In this document: one piece after another, positions 33,485 to 41,868 of the stretch | How the letters are laid out: every line of letters begins with the position of its first letter | Numbering within the stretch: the stretch's first letter is position 1 | Source of the DNA: Gemmatimonadales bacterium | GTDB taxonomy: Bacteria; Gemmatimonadota; Gemmatimonadetes; Gemmatimonadales; GWC2-71-9 | NCBI GenBank assembly: GCA_036265815.1 | Contig: DATAOI010000011.1 | Coordinates: forward strand, 34,865-98,864 | DNA length: 64,000 nt | Direction: 5' to 3' | The notes under the pieces: generated by a model | What the model saw: the letters and a program-made list of their open reading frames with translations, nothing else | The model's database searches: none | What the model was told of the DNA's origin: nothing | Made by a program: the position numbers and the translations under genes

Positions 33485-33870
33485 TGGAGGACGGGGACTC
33501 GAGAGCGAAGCAGCTGGAGCTGCTGGCTGAGTGGAGTCGCTGGATGGTGGCGCTCGAGTCGGCCGTGTGCGCCCTCCTCTGGGAGCCGCTCAAGCAGCAA
33601 TCCGCCGTGCATTTCCCGTTCGGCCGCGGGCTGCTGTGGGCCTGGGCGGCGTTCGCGCTGTCGACGCTCTGCGCCACCGTGCTGCTCGGCCGGCTGCCCT
33701 GGATCATGCCGGGGCTGCTGCGTTCGCAATCCGCGGGCGAGCCGGCCCTCGGGAAATCGGGTCGGGAGCTCCGCATCCTGGCGCTGGCGCAGCACCTGCT
33801 GTTTCTGGTCGCGGTGCTCTTGCTGCTGGGCTTCGTGTTCCGGCGCGCCACACAGCAGGCGCTCTCCTGA
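33484..33870 (+). CDS. small membrane protein, unknown
   Basis: 128 residues with hydrophobic segments at about 44-66 and 103-120, and possibly a third near 20-33. Charged N terminus MEDGDSRAKQLELLAEWSRW. Starts on the last base of the flavin reductase stop. No family recognised. Confidence 0.6.
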   Translation: MEDGDSRAKQLELLAEWSRWMVALESAVCALLWEPLKQQSAVHFPFGRGLLWAWAAFALSTLCATVLLGRLPWIMPGLLRSQSAGEPALGKSGRELRILALAQHLLFLVAVLLLLGFVFRRATQQALS

Positions 33871-33894
33871 GCCGATAGACCGATCGATCTCTCC

Positions 33895-34461
33895 GTGCCC
33901 CGCGCCGAGAGCTTTCGCCGGCCGACCCGATCGGAGGTGCTCGCCGCCGCCGGTGGCACTGTACCGGATCTCGTGGGGCCGGGGCTCGGGGTGCTGTTCT
34001 GCGGCATCAATCCAAGTTTGTATTCCAGCGCCGTCGGATACCACTTCGCCCGGCCGGGCAACCGGTTCTGGCGCACGCTGCACGCCGCGGGCTTCACCGA
34101 GCGGTTGCTGGCACCGTGGGAGGGCGATCGCCTGCTGGCATCGGGCTACGGGATCACCAACCTGGTGTCACGCGCGAGCGCCAGCGCAGCCGAGCTCGCC
34201 TCAGCCGAGCTCCGCGCGGGGCGCATCAGGTTGGAGCGGAAGGTGGGGCGGCTCGCTCCTCGGTGGGTCGCCATTCTGGGGATTGGAGCTTACGCCTCGG
34301 CGTTTCGCGTGGTCCGGCCGCGAGTCGGTCGACAGGAGGAGCGCCTGGCTGGGGCCGGCCTGTGGCTGCTGCCCAATCCGAGCGGCTTGAATGCCAACCA
34401 CCAGCTGCCCGAGTTGGCGGAGGCCTTCGCCGCGTTGCGGGTTGCGCCGGAGACGCCGTGA
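33895..34461 (+). CDS. mug: G/U mismatch-specific DNA glycosylase (Mug/TDG)
   Basis: 188 residues from GTG. Follows E. coli Mug through its length: VLFCGINPSLYSSAVG (motif 1, Asn39 the likely catalytic residue), HFARPGNRFWRTLHAAGFTE (about 49-68), GITNLVSRASASAAEL, and WLLPNPSGLNANHQ (motif 2, about 156-169). Removes U or ethenocytosine opposite G from DNA. In Mug the GINPG Gly is Ser here, a common variant. Confidence 0.92.
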   Translation: MPRAESFRRPTRSEVLAAAGGTVPDLVGPGLGVLFCGINPSLYSSAVGYHFARPGNRFWRTLHAAGFTERLLAPWEGDRLLASGYGITNLVSRASASAAELASAELRAGRIRLERKVGRLAPRWVAILGIGAYASAFRVVRPRVGRQEERLAGAGLWLLPNPSGLNANHQLPELAEAFAALRVAPETP

Positions 34462-34534
34462 GGATACGACGCGGCGTGAGGGCGGCTGCCGCAAGATTCT
34501 GAACCTGGTCGAGTGAACCCAAGGAGACAATCCG

Positions 34535-34762
34535 ATGCATCGCATGCTTCTCGCGGGAACTCTCCTGCTCTCCGCTCCCGTCGCCTGCGCGTCGCCTTCC
34601 GCCCGCCCGGACGCGCGAACCGAGCGGTCCGAACGGCAACGAGACAGCGTTCTCGGGGCCTCCCGAATCCCTGGCGCCGTGGGCGTGCGGCGTGCGCTGG
34701 AAGCCTCCGACTCGGGCGCCGCAAGACGAACCCGGGAAGCGTCGGTCGACTCGGCTCCATGA
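34535..34762 (+). CDS. small lipoprotein
   Basis: 75 residues after AAGGAGA. The signal is MHRMLLAGTLLLSAPVAC with Cys18 in the lipobox. The mature part ERQRDSVLGASRIPGAVGVR then RALEASDSGAARRTREAS resembles tiny lipoproteins seen repeatedly in Gemmatimonadota-like genomes. Its stop overlaps the next ATG. Confidence 0.7.
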   Translation: MHRMLLAGTLLLSAPVACASPSARPDARTERSERQRDSVLGASRIPGAVGVRRALEASDSGAARRTREASVDSAP

Positions 34763-35307
34763 CGGACCGCGTCCGGGTGCGTCTCGCCACGCCTGACGAT
34801 GCCGACGTGGTCGCGGGACATCGCGCTCGGATGTTCCGCGACATGGGCCAGCTCCCTCCCGAGCTCTTCGAGCCGCTCCGGTCCAGCGCGCGGGAGCGGC
34901 TGACCGTGGCCATCGGAAGCGGAGAATACGTCGGCTGGCTGGCCTGCCCCCGGGAGTCACCCGACGCGGTGATCGCAGGCGCCGGCGTCCAGCTGCGGCT
35001 GGTGCTTCCCCATCCGCGCAGGCGCGCCGACGGCAGGGTCGTCGTGGCGAGCGGGCGTCACGCGATCGTCCTCAATGTCTTCACCGAGCCGCCCTGGCGC
35101 CGCCAGGGAGTGGCCGAGCTGCTGATGCGGCACATCGTCGAATGGGCCCGGAGGGAGCGGCTCGACCGACTGGTGCTCCATGCGTCGAGCGAGGGTCGGT
35201 CCCTCTACGATCGGCTGGGATTCGTGCCCACCAACGAGATGCGGCTGCCGGATGATCTCGGTCTGGCCGTTGCGGAGGGAGGCGCCACTCGCCCGGCGGA
35301 CTGGTGA
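34759..35307 (+). CDS. GNAT N-acetyltransferase
   Basis: 182 residues. VRLATPDDADVVAGHRARMF at the start, then AIVLNVFTEPPWRRQGVAEL (about 96-115, acetyl-CoA loop RRQGVA) and ASSEGRSLYDRLGFVPTNEM. Full-length GNAT of ribosomal-protein or small-amine type; substrate unknown. ATGA overlap with the small lipoprotein. Confidence 0.9.
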   Translation: MTDRVRVRLATPDDADVVAGHRARMFRDMGQLPPELFEPLRSSARERLTVAIGSGEYVGWLACPRESPDAVIAGAGVQLRLVLPHPRRRADGRVVVASGRHAIVLNVFTEPPWRRQGVAELLMRHIVEWARRERLDRLVLHASSEGRSLYDRLGFVPTNEMRLPDDLGLAVAEGGATRPADW

Positions 35308-35375
35308 CGAGCGGGTGGCCTCGGGGCTCCGCCCCGGGTTACGCTTCGGCGAGCCCCCATCCGGGAGACACCTGA

Positions 35376-35864
35376 GTGCGCCGCAGCCAGGAGTGGACCC
35401 CATATCCCGAGCGCGAGTCGGACTCGTATGAGCTCGACGATGAAGCGGCCGAGTCCGGTTCTCCGGAGACGGCCACCGGGCCGGCCTCGGCTCGGCCCCG
35501 CCGCCCGGGGCGGCCCCACCTGGTGGTCGTAATAACGCGAGGGGTACAGCCGGATGACCGAGTGCCCAGCGGCGCCCGGCTGATCACCAGGTTCTGGCAT
35601 CCGAGAGACCAGCGGTGGAGCGAAAACGCGTTCGAGTCACTGGAGCATGCGCTGCATCTCTTTCTCGAGGAGAGCGGCTGGCTGCTCCGGCAGCAGCAGA
35701 AGCTGGACGCCGAGTCCGCGTTCGAGCTGATCTTCGAGGCACGGCGCGACGATTTCTCCGGGCCGACCACCGAGGCGCTTCTGGAGGAGGTCGGACTCAC
35801 GCCCGGGGACGTGGCCGATCTGATGGATCGGGCCGACCGCCCGGCCCGTCCGGACGAGGAATAG
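35376..35864 (+). CDS. hypothetical protein
   Basis: 162 residues from GTG with GGGAG upstream. N-terminal ~45 residues are acidic/Pro-rich and probably disordered. The core HLVVVITRGVQPDDRVPSGA, LITRFWHPRDQRWSENAFES and HLFLEESGWLLRQQQKLDAE is well structured. No family recognised. Followed 13 bp later by a DinB gene. Confidence 0.65.
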   Translation: MRRSQEWTPYPERESDSYELDDEAAESGSPETATGPASARPRRPGRPHLVVVITRGVQPDDRVPSGARLITRFWHPRDQRWSENAFESLEHALHLFLEESGWLLRQQQKLDAESAFELIFEARRDDFSGPTTEALLEEVGLTPGDVADLMDRADRPARPDEE

Positions 35865-35877
35865 AGAGGTGCAGCGC

Positions 35878-36360
35878 GTGAGCCAAACCGATCCGCTTCG
35901 CCGGCAGCTGAGCAGTCTGCTCGACTGGGAGGATGCCCATGCCGGCTTCGAGAAGGCGCTCGAGGGGATTCCGGCCAAGCTGCGCGGGATGGCTCCGGAT
36001 CGCTTGCCCTACACCCCGTGGCAATTGCTGGAGCATTTGCGGCTCACCCAACGCGACATTCTCGAGTTCTGCCGGAACCCAGGGTACACCGAGCCGGAAT
36101 GGCCCCGCGACTACTGGCCGGCAAGCGCTGCGCCTCCGACGGAGAAGGCGTGGCGGGAGAGCATACGAGATTTCCTGGCCGATCGGGACGCGATGAAGCG
36201 TCTGGCGCTGGATGCGAGCGTGGATCTCTTCGGCCCGATCGCGCACGGCTCCGGTCAGACCATCCTGCGAGAGCTGCTCCTCCTGGCCGACCACAACGCC
36301 TATCACTTGGGCGAGCTGGTCGTGGTTCGCCGCTGTCTCGGCATCTGGGGAAGCCAATGA
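35878..36360 (+). CDS. DinB-family protein
   Basis: 160 residues. His in WQLLEHLRLTQRDILEF (about residue 47) and the later pair in LLLADHNAYHLGELVVV (about 137-153) form the DinB metal triad. GAGAGG is 8 bp before GTG 35878, which favours it over GTG 35869. Stop overlaps the next ATG. Confidence 0.88.
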   Translation: MSQTDPLRRQLSSLLDWEDAHAGFEKALEGIPAKLRGMAPDRLPYTPWQLLEHLRLTQRDILEFCRNPGYTEPEWPRDYWPASAAPPTEKAWRESIRDFLADRDAMKRLALDASVDLFGPIAHGSGQTILRELLLLADHNAYHLGELVVVRRCLGIWGSQ

Positions 36361-36842
36361 GCACCGACAGCCTCGCCGTGTACCTCAACGATCACCTCGC
36401 CGGCTCGGTGGCCGCGCTGGAGCTCATCGACGCGCTGGTCGGACGGGTGCAGGGGACGCCCACGGAACAGCGGCTTCGGACGGTGCGAGTGGAGGTGGCG
36501 GCGGACCAGGAGGTGCTGCGGGCGGTGCTGGACAAGGTAGGTGGCGACGAGAGTCGTCTCAAGCAGGCCGCCGCCTGGCTCAGCGAAAAGCTCGGCGAAG
36601 CGAAGCTCGCCGTTACCGGGCACCGCCACCCCGACCTTGACGTCCTGGAGGGGCTCGAGAGTCTGGCGTTGGGCATCCAGGGCAAGGCAGGGCTCTGGCG
36701 CGCGCTCGGGGTGGTGGCCCCCGAGAATCCGCAGCTCGCGAGCTTTCAGTTCTCCTCCCTGGAGGCCCGCGCGCGGACCCAATACGATCAGGTCGAGCAG
36801 GCCCGCCTGTCCGCCGCACGCGCTGCGCTGGGCGGAGCCTGA
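36357..36842 (+). CDS. helical protein, ferritin-like pattern
   Basis: 161 residues, nearly all alpha-helical: VYLNDHLAGSVAALELIDAL, VRVEVAADQEVLRAVLDKVG and FSSLEARARTQYDQVEQARL. The DHLAGS.AA.EL...(E)VAAD.EVL pattern resembles four-helix ferritin-like/DUF892 bundles, but the metal ligands are incomplete. ATGA overlap with the DinB gene. Confidence 0.65.
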   Translation: MSTDSLAVYLNDHLAGSVAALELIDALVGRVQGTPTEQRLRTVRVEVAADQEVLRAVLDKVGGDESRLKQAAAWLSEKLGEAKLAVTGHRHPDLDVLEGLESLALGIQGKAGLWRALGVVAPENPQLASFQFSSLEARARTQYDQVEQARLSAARAALGGA

Positions 36843-36845
36843 TGC

Positions 36846-37433
36846 ATGCACGCTTCGTCGCGGCAAGAGGCCAGCCCGCTCGCGTATGTGTTCTGGCACT
36901 GGCGGCGCCAGGGCGTGGCGGGGCCGTCGTATGTGGAGTTGCAGCGCCGCTTCCATGCGGCGCTCGCCGCGGCGCCGCCTCCAGGGTTCATCGACTCCCG
37001 GTCGGTGGCCATTCGCGGCGTGTCCTGGGCCGCGGCGGGAGAGGAGGCGTACGAAGATTGGTACCTGGTCGAGGACATGGCGGCGCTGGATCCGCTGAAC
37101 CAGGCGGCGGTGACCGGTTCCCGCCAGCTCCCGCACGATGCCGCGGCGGCCGCGGCCCAGGGTGGGACCGCGGGCCTGTACCGGCTCAGGGCAGGCAGCG
37201 AAGCCGATGTCCAGCGGACCGCCGCCTGGTTCGCCAAGCCGGACGGCATGAGCTACGCCGAGCTGTACGCCGCGCTGGAGCCGCTGATCGATCGCACCGA
37301 TGGCGCGCTCTGGTTGCGGCAGATGGTGCTCGGTCCCGCGCCGGAATTCTGTCTTCACACGCCGGAGCCGGTCGCCCTCCCGGCGCCGTTGGTGGCGCAG
37401 GTCGTGGCTCGATCGCCGATCTGGCCACCATGA
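36846..37433 (+). CDS. hypothetical protein, recurrent family
   Basis: 195 residues with AYVFWHWRRQGVAGPSYVEL, YEDWYLVEDMAALDPLNQAA and WFAKPDGMSYAELYAALEPL. The phrase order recurs in uncharacterised bacterial proteins and looks like two repeats of an ABM-like barrel; that reading is tentative. The overlapping frame 36842-37441 lacks such features and is taken as a shadow. Confidence 0.7.
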   Translation: MHASSRQEASPLAYVFWHWRRQGVAGPSYVELQRRFHAALAAAPPPGFIDSRSVAIRGVSWAAAGEEAYEDWYLVEDMAALDPLNQAAVTGSRQLPHDAAAAAAQGGTAGLYRLRAGSEADVQRTAAWFAKPDGMSYAELYAALEPLIDRTDGALWLRQMVLGPAPEFCLHTPEPVALPAPLVAQVVARSPIWPP

Positions 37434-37493
37434 CGGGTTGATCGCGCGATGAGCGGCGCGGACCCATTCAACAGAAGAGCGGAGGTGGAGCGG

Positions 37494-37766
37494 ATGTCTG
37501 ACCAGCAACTTCGGACGTTGCTCGAGCAGCTCCGGGCGGAGCTCGCCCGGGCTCAAGACCTGCCCGAGGAGCAGCGCCTCTCCTTGCGCCGCCTGGCGGA
37601 CGAGTTGCGGGCGCTGCTCGCCCGTCCCGCCGACGCCCGCGGGCCGGCACCGGAGTCGATGCGGGGGCGGCTCGACGATTGGGTGCGTGAGCTCGAGGCA
37701 TCCCATCCGGCGCTTTCCACCACGCTGGGCAACCTGATCGAGACCCTGGCCTTCTTCGGTCTCTAG
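37494..37766 (+). CDS. DUF4404 protein
   Basis: 90 residues from ATG 37494 after GGAGGTGGAG. MSDQQLRTLLEQLRAELARA and the C-terminal ASHPALSTTLGNLIETLAFF followed by GL are the two DUF4404 blocks. Small helical cytoplasmic protein of unknown role. Confidence 0.88.
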   Translation: MSDQQLRTLLEQLRAELARAQDLPEEQRLSLRRLADELRALLARPADARGPAPESMRGRLDDWVRELEASHPALSTTLGNLIETLAFFGL

Positions 37767-37786
37767 CCATCCGGACGGAGAGTCGA

Positions 37787-38224
37787 CTGCTCCTCTTTCT
37801 CCTATTCGCGCTGCTGGCCGGCGTCATCCTGCCGGTGCAGGCCGGCGTCAACGCGCAACTGCGCGGCACCCTGGGCCACCCGCTGGCTGCGGCGCTGGTC
37901 TCGTTCGTGGTAGGGACCGTGGGGCTGGTTGCCTTGGTGGCCGCGCTCCAGATCCCGCTGCCTCTCGGCTCTGCCTGGGGACGGAGCCCGGGCTGGCATT
38001 GGATCGGCGGGCTGCTCGGCGCAGCGTACGTGGCGATCGCTACGGTCCTGGCCCCACGGCTGGGCGCGGCCACACTGGTGGCGGCCGTCGTCGCCGGCCA
38101 GATGCTCACCTCGGTGCTGCTCGATCAGTACGGATGGGTCGGCTACGCTCCCCACCCCCTGACGGCGGCGCGCCTGCTCGGAATGGCGCTCGTCATCGGC
38201 GGGGTGATATTGATTCAGCGCTAA
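37787..38224 (+). CDS. DMT-superfamily DUF606/YdcZ-type membrane protein, CTG start
   Basis: 145 residues, four or five helices: LLLFLLFALLAGVILPVQAG, AALVSFVVGTVGLVALVAAL, GGLLGAAYVAIATVLAPRLG and ALVIGGVILIQR. DUF606 transporters begin exactly with LLFALLAG.LLP.QAG.NAQL. No ATG, GTG or TTG exists in frame between the stop at 37688 and GTG 37835, which lies inside helix 1. CTG 37787 has GGAGA 5 bp upstream and gives the expected N terminus. Half-size member that should work as a dimer. Confidence 0.8.
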   Translation: MLLFLLFALLAGVILPVQAGVNAQLRGTLGHPLAAALVSFVVGTVGLVALVAALQIPLPLGSAWGRSPGWHWIGGLLGAAYVAIATVLAPRLGAATLVAAVVAGQMLTSVLLDQYGWVGYAPHPLTAARLLGMALVIGGVILIQR

Positions 38225-38266
38225 CTCCGCGGTGACCAGCCGCGGCACCAACCCCGAGGAGGGGTC

Positions 38267-38611
38267 ATGCCTCAGCCAGGCTTCGGCGAGCAGGTCGCTT
38301 CCCTCAACGCCACGCTCGTGGCCATCGAGGAGCGCGTCAGCAGCGGCGAGATCCCGGTCGAGGCGCTGACCGATTTCAAGAGCTCGGTCGACGATCTCCG
38401 GCTTCGCCTCTGGGGCCTGGTGAGTGCGGGCAGCGCGAATGACTACCGCGGCTTTCAGGAGCGATTCCGTCTGCGGCGCGCCAAGGAGATCTGTCACGGC
38501 CTGGAGAACGACCTGCGCAGCGGATCGATCAGCCTGCGGCACGAGGAGCTCGCGCTCGTGGGGCAGGCGGCACGGGACCTGGCGCGGGCGGTGGCCTCGC
38601 TCGCCCGGTGA
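38267..38611 (+). CDS. small helical protein
   Basis: 114 residues after GAGGAGG. Two helical hairpins: QVASLNATLVAIEERVSSGE, FKSSVDDLRLRLWGLVSAGS and FQERFRLRRAKEICHGLEND. No family recognised. Stop overlaps the LysE-type gene (GTGA). Confidence 0.7.
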   Translation: MPQPGFGEQVASLNATLVAIEERVSSGEIPVEALTDFKSSVDDLRLRLWGLVSAGSANDYRGFQERFRLRRAKEICHGLENDLRSGSISLRHEELALVGQAARDLARAVASLAR

Positions 38612-39246
38612 TCGCCGTGCCGTCCGCACACACCATCCTCTTGTTCATGACCGCTGGGCTGGCCCTCAATCTCACACCCGGCCCCGACATGCTGTTCGTC
38701 GCGGCGCAGGGCACCGCCGGAGGGCGCCGCACCGGCCTGGCCGCGGCGGCGGGGATCTTCCTGGGCTGCATGGTGCACATCGGCGCCGTGGCCCTCGGAC
38801 TCGCCACGCTCCTCGCGCACGTCCCGGCGGCCTATGACGCGGTGCGCTGGGTCGGCGCCGCCTACCTCGTCTTCCTCGGAGCTCGCGCGCTGCTCAGCCG
38901 GTCGCCGCTGGAGGCGGCTACATCTGCGCCGGCCCGCACCCCGTGGCATGCCGTGCTCCAAGGGGCCGGGACCAACATCCTGAATCCCAAGGTCGCTCTC
39001 TTCTTTCTGGCCTTCGTGCCCCAGTTCGTGGATCCCCGGCGGGGCCCGCCCGCGGCGCAGATCGTCGTGCTCGGTATGCTCTTCAACACGACCGGGCTCC
39101 TGGTGAACGCCACGGTCGGATGGCTGGCCAGCCGGGCGACCGAGTGGCTGCGGGTGCGCCCGGGGCCGGGCCGAGCGCTCCAGCGCATCACCGGCGGCGT
39201 GTTCATCGCGCTCGGAGTGCGCCTGGCCCTGCTCGAGCGCCGCTGA
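38608..39246 (+). CDS. LysE/RhtB-family exporter
   Basis: 212 residues with six predicted helices. LNLTPGPDMLFVAAQGTAGG (about 20-39) and GAGTNILNPKVALFFLAFVP (about 118-137) are the two LysE/RhtB blocks. Exports amino acids or derivatives such as homoserine or threonine from the cytoplasm; substrate not deducible. GTG start within the preceding stop. Confidence 0.92.
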   Translation: MIAVPSAHTILLFMTAGLALNLTPGPDMLFVAAQGTAGGRRTGLAAAAGIFLGCMVHIGAVALGLATLLAHVPAAYDAVRWVGAAYLVFLGARALLSRSPLEAATSAPARTPWHAVLQGAGTNILNPKVALFFLAFVPQFVDPRRGPPAAQIVVLGMLFNTTGLLVNATVGWLASRATEWLRVRPGPGRALQRITGGVFIALGVRLALLERR

Positions 39247-39272
39247 TCACCGCTCTCCCAAGGAGGATCGCC

Positions 39273-39725
39273 ATGCCGCTCCGCTTTGCCGTCCTCCTGT
39301 TGCTGGGCGTGGCCCTGAGCTGCCGTCCCGCGGCTCGAGAGGAGGAGGTCCGATACATCCCGATGGCCGGCGCCGGACCGCTGCCGTTCTCGGCGGCCGT
39401 GCGGGTCGGGCCGATGCTCTATCTCTCGGGACAGATCGGAGCGGACAGCACGGGCCACCTGGTTCCCGGCGGCATCTCGCCGGAAACCCGTCAGGCGCTG
39501 GAGAACATTCGACGGTTACTGCAGCAGAACGGATCGTCGCTCGATCGGGTCGTGCGGTGCACCGCCATGCTGGCCGATATCCACGACTGGGCCGCGATGA
39601 ACCAGGCCTACGTCTCCTACTTTCCCCATCACCTGCCTGCGCGCAGTGCCTTCGCCACCAGCGGGCTGGTGTTCGGTGCCCGCATCGAGCTCGAGTACAC
39701 CGCCACGATCGGCGGCGGCACCTGA
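39273..39725 (+). CDS. RidA-family protein with lipoprotein signal
   Basis: 150 residues after AGGAGG. Signal MPLRFAVLLLLGVALSC with lipobox Cys17, then a complete RidA/YjgF domain: LPFSAAVRVGPMLYLSGQIG, GISPETRQALENIRRLLQQN, RVVRCTAMLADIHDW and HLPARSAFATSGLVFG with the catalytic-type Arg. RidA normally deaminates reactive enamines in the cytoplasm; here it is predicted to be exported. Confidence 0.9.
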   Translation: MPLRFAVLLLLGVALSCRPAAREEEVRYIPMAGAGPLPFSAAVRVGPMLYLSGQIGADSTGHLVPGGISPETRQALENIRRLLQQNGSSLDRVVRCTAMLADIHDWAAMNQAYVSYFPHHLPARSAFATSGLVFGARIELEYTATIGGGT

Positions 39726-39787
39726 GCGGAATCGTGGCGCTCGGCGGTCCGCGGCCATAAACTGGAGGTTCCTCCAAGGAGGTCTCC

Positions 39788-40222
39788 ATGAGTACCGTCC
39801 GAGATATTCTCGCCAGAAAGGGTTCCACGCTCATCTCGGTCCGCCCCACCGACACCGTTCTCCGCGCCGCCACCCTCATGAACGACGAAGGCATCGGCGG
39901 CGTGCTGGTAATGGATGGCAACGACCTCGCCGGGATCTTCACCGAGCGCGACGTGCTCCGGCGCGTGGTCGCGGCCGGCCGGGATCCCGCGCGCACGGCC
40001 GTCGGTGAAGTCCACACCTCGTCGGTGGTCACCTGCGGGCCCGAGAACAGCATCGACGACTGCGCGGCGCTGATGACTGCGCGCCATATCCGTCACCTTC
40101 CGGTGCGGCAGGGCGGGGCGCTGGTCGGCCTGGTGACGATCGGGGATGTTCTCGCGTTTCAGGTGAGTGAGCAGCAGACCACCATCGAGCAGATGAACAA
40201 CTATCTGTTCGATCTCCGCTAG
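39788..40222 (+). CDS. CBS-domain-pair protein
   Basis: 144 residues, two CBS motifs. First: LISVRPTDTVLRAATLMNDE and GGVLVMDGNDLAGIFTERDV. Second: VVTCGPENSIDDCAALMTAR then HIRHLPVRQGGALVGLVTIG. Pairs of CBS domains bind adenosine nucleotides. Stand-alone proteins like this regulate partners in response to energy charge. AAGGAGG upstream of ATG. Confidence 0.93.
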   Translation: MSTVRDILARKGSTLISVRPTDTVLRAATLMNDEGIGGVLVMDGNDLAGIFTERDVLRRVVAAGRDPARTAVGEVHTSSVVTCGPENSIDDCAALMTARHIRHLPVRQGGALVGLVTIGDVLAFQVSEQQTTIEQMNNYLFDLR

Positions 40223-40231
40223 GCCGCCCCG

Positions 40232-40489
40232 ATGGACCGGCTGTCGGCCGCGGCGGAGCAGGCGCTCGCGCGGGAGTTCGCGCCGGAAGCGCAGCCGACT
40301 GCGCGCGAGCTCGCCGGCAGGTACGGAGTGGGCCCGCAGGAGCGCGAGGTGGATCGGGTCCGCGCGGCCCTGCTCTCGCTGAGCCGGGGCCGGCTGGACC
40401 TCTTGGGGCACTACCTGGCGATCGCGCAACACGATTATCGCGACGTACTCTACTGGGCGGATCATCCGGAGCAGGCGCCGAAGCGGTAG
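40232..40489 (+). CDS. hypothetical protein
   Basis: 85 residues starting 10 bp after the CBS gene. Helical, with ALLSLSRGRLDLLGHYLAIA then QHDYRDVLYWADHPEQAPKR, a motif seen in small uncharacterised proteins. Likely cotranscribed with the CBS gene. Confidence 0.7.
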   Translation: MDRLSAAAEQALAREFAPEAQPTARELAGRYGVGPQEREVDRVRAALLSLSRGRLDLLGHYLAIAQHDYRDVLYWADHPEQAPKR

Positions 40490-40524
40490 CCGCCCGGCTT
40501 GCGCAGGTCGACGCGGAGCTTTCC

Positions 40525-40821
40525 ATGTTCCACATCGTGTGGGCCTTTCGGGCGGCGCCGGAGCGCTCGCTGGACTTCGCGACCGCCTACGGCCCCGAGG
40601 GCGGCTGGGTGGGACTCTTTCGGGAGGGCCCGGGCTACCGTGACACGGAGCTGTTTCGGAGCGCGGCCGACCCGTCCCGCTTTCTCACGGTCGATCGCTG
40701 GGAGTCGCGGCTCGCCTACGAGCAGTTCCGGCGCGAGCGCGCGACGGACTACGCCCGGCTCGATGCGGCCTGCGAGGCGCTCACGGTGCAGGAGGACTTT
40801 CTCGGAGCCTTCGGTGAGTGA
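40525..40821 (+). CDS. ABM-type dimeric alpha-beta-barrel protein
   Basis: 98 residues. MFHIVWAFRAAPERSLDFAT at the start, then GYRDTELFRSAADPSRFLTV and DRWESRLAYEQFRRERATDY. Antibiotic-biosynthesis-monooxygenase-like fold; substrate unknown. Follows the small CBS-linked gene by 35 bp. Confidence 0.85.
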   Translation: MFHIVWAFRAAPERSLDFATAYGPEGGWVGLFREGPGYRDTELFRSAADPSRFLTVDRWESRLAYEQFRRERATDYARLDAACEALTVQEDFLGAFGE

Positions 40822-40827
40822 TCCGGC

Positions 40828-41280
40828 GTGAGCTGGCGCGCCGCGGCGTCCGCACTGAGAGTGGTGGTGCTGCTGACGCTCGGAGCGGCCCTCCCCCGGG
40901 TGCTCCTCGCCCAGCGTCCGGCGGTGGCCGGAGACTTCCTCGGCGTGACCCAGTGCGACGGCGATACCGCGGTGAGCCGGCTCCGCGCCGACCTCACCGA
41001 CTCCGCCGTGATCGCCCAGGTCGAGGCCCACGAGCGGGTGCATCGGATGCAGGCCGACGCGTATCCCGGCTGCCAGGCGTTCCTGGCCACGCTACGCTCG
41101 GCACGCCAGATCATCGAGGTCGAGTTGCCCGCCTATTGTGCCCAGTGGCACGTGGCCGTCGAGCAGGGCGCCGATCCGGCGGACACCCGCCGGGAGTATG
41201 CCTGGCGGCTGGCGGCGCAATCCGGCGCAATGGAAAATCGGCTCGACATTCTGGCGCGCTTCGAGCGCGAGTGCCCCTGA
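40828..41280 (+). CDS. secreted HExxH protein
   Basis: 150 residues from GTG. Signal ending at about VLLAQ (residue 29). The mature domain contains VEAHERVHRMQADAYPGCQA (about 68-87), a canonical HExxH zinc-peptidase helix, with a later Glu in ARQIIEVELPAYCAQW. Four Cys could form two disulfides. A small periplasmic metallohydrolase is plausible but unproven. Confidence 0.7.
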   Translation: MSWRAAASALRVVVLLTLGAALPRVLLAQRPAVAGDFLGVTQCDGDTAVSRLRADLTDSAVIAQVEAHERVHRMQADAYPGCQAFLATLRSARQIIEVELPAYCAQWHVAVEQGADPADTRREYAWRLAAQSGAMENRLDILARFERECP

Positions 41281-41329
41281 GTCATCTCGGGCAGCGCGCC
41301 AACTTCATGCCTGCCGGAGGTGATCCCCG

Positions 41330-41764
41330 GTGACCGCCGCCCCCGAACCCCGCAGAATTCCGCTGAGCCTCAAGCTCGCGGCGCTCTGCTTCGCGCTCTT
41401 CGCCCTCGCGGTGGTGTTCAACAGCGTCACCCAGTTCGGCGCCGGCTGGCTCGTGTTTCATCACCGCTGGTGGATGACCCGTCAGATCGCCCGGGAGGCC
41501 TTCCGCGTGGTCGGGGCAGGGGCGGTCGCCTGGGGCCTGTTCCGTGGCGCACGCTGGGCCTGGGTGCTCGGGCTCATCCTCGGCTCGTTCTGGCTGGTGG
41601 GCGATCTCCTGACGGTGATCGTCTTCGAGCGGCACGACCTGGAATGGCTCGCGCCGAGCGGGTTTCAGATGTTTCTCTTCGCCGCGCTCGGGTGCCTCGG
41701 CGCGGCGATCGTGCTGCTGCTCTCGCCCTCCGCGCGAGTTGCCGTCCGGCCGCCCCATGTCTGA
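41330..41764 (+). CDS. four-helix membrane protein, unknown
   Basis: 144 residues from GTG after GGAGG. Hydrophobic segments at about 13-36, 57-72, 79-98 and 108-128; charged loop WWMTRQIAREAFR between helices 1 and 2. No family recognised. Confidence 0.7.
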   Translation: MTAAPEPRRIPLSLKLAALCFALFALAVVFNSVTQFGAGWLVFHHRWWMTRQIAREAFRVVGAGAVAWGLFRGARWAWVLGLILGSFWLVGDLLTVIVFERHDLEWLAPSGFQMFLFAALGCLGAAIVLLLSPSARVAVRPPHV

Positions 41765-41868
41765 CCACCTGCGGGACCGTGGTGATAAGCGGGCCAGCCA
41801 GGAGATCGCGGTCGAGAGGGCGCAGACACTTCAGGGCTGATCCCGGCGCATAGGCAAGGAGCGCTGCA

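Noticed and set aside
36842..37441. Alternative 199-codon plus frame
   Set aside because: Overlaps the better-supported 36846-37433 gene; its product is Arg/Gly-rich without motifs.
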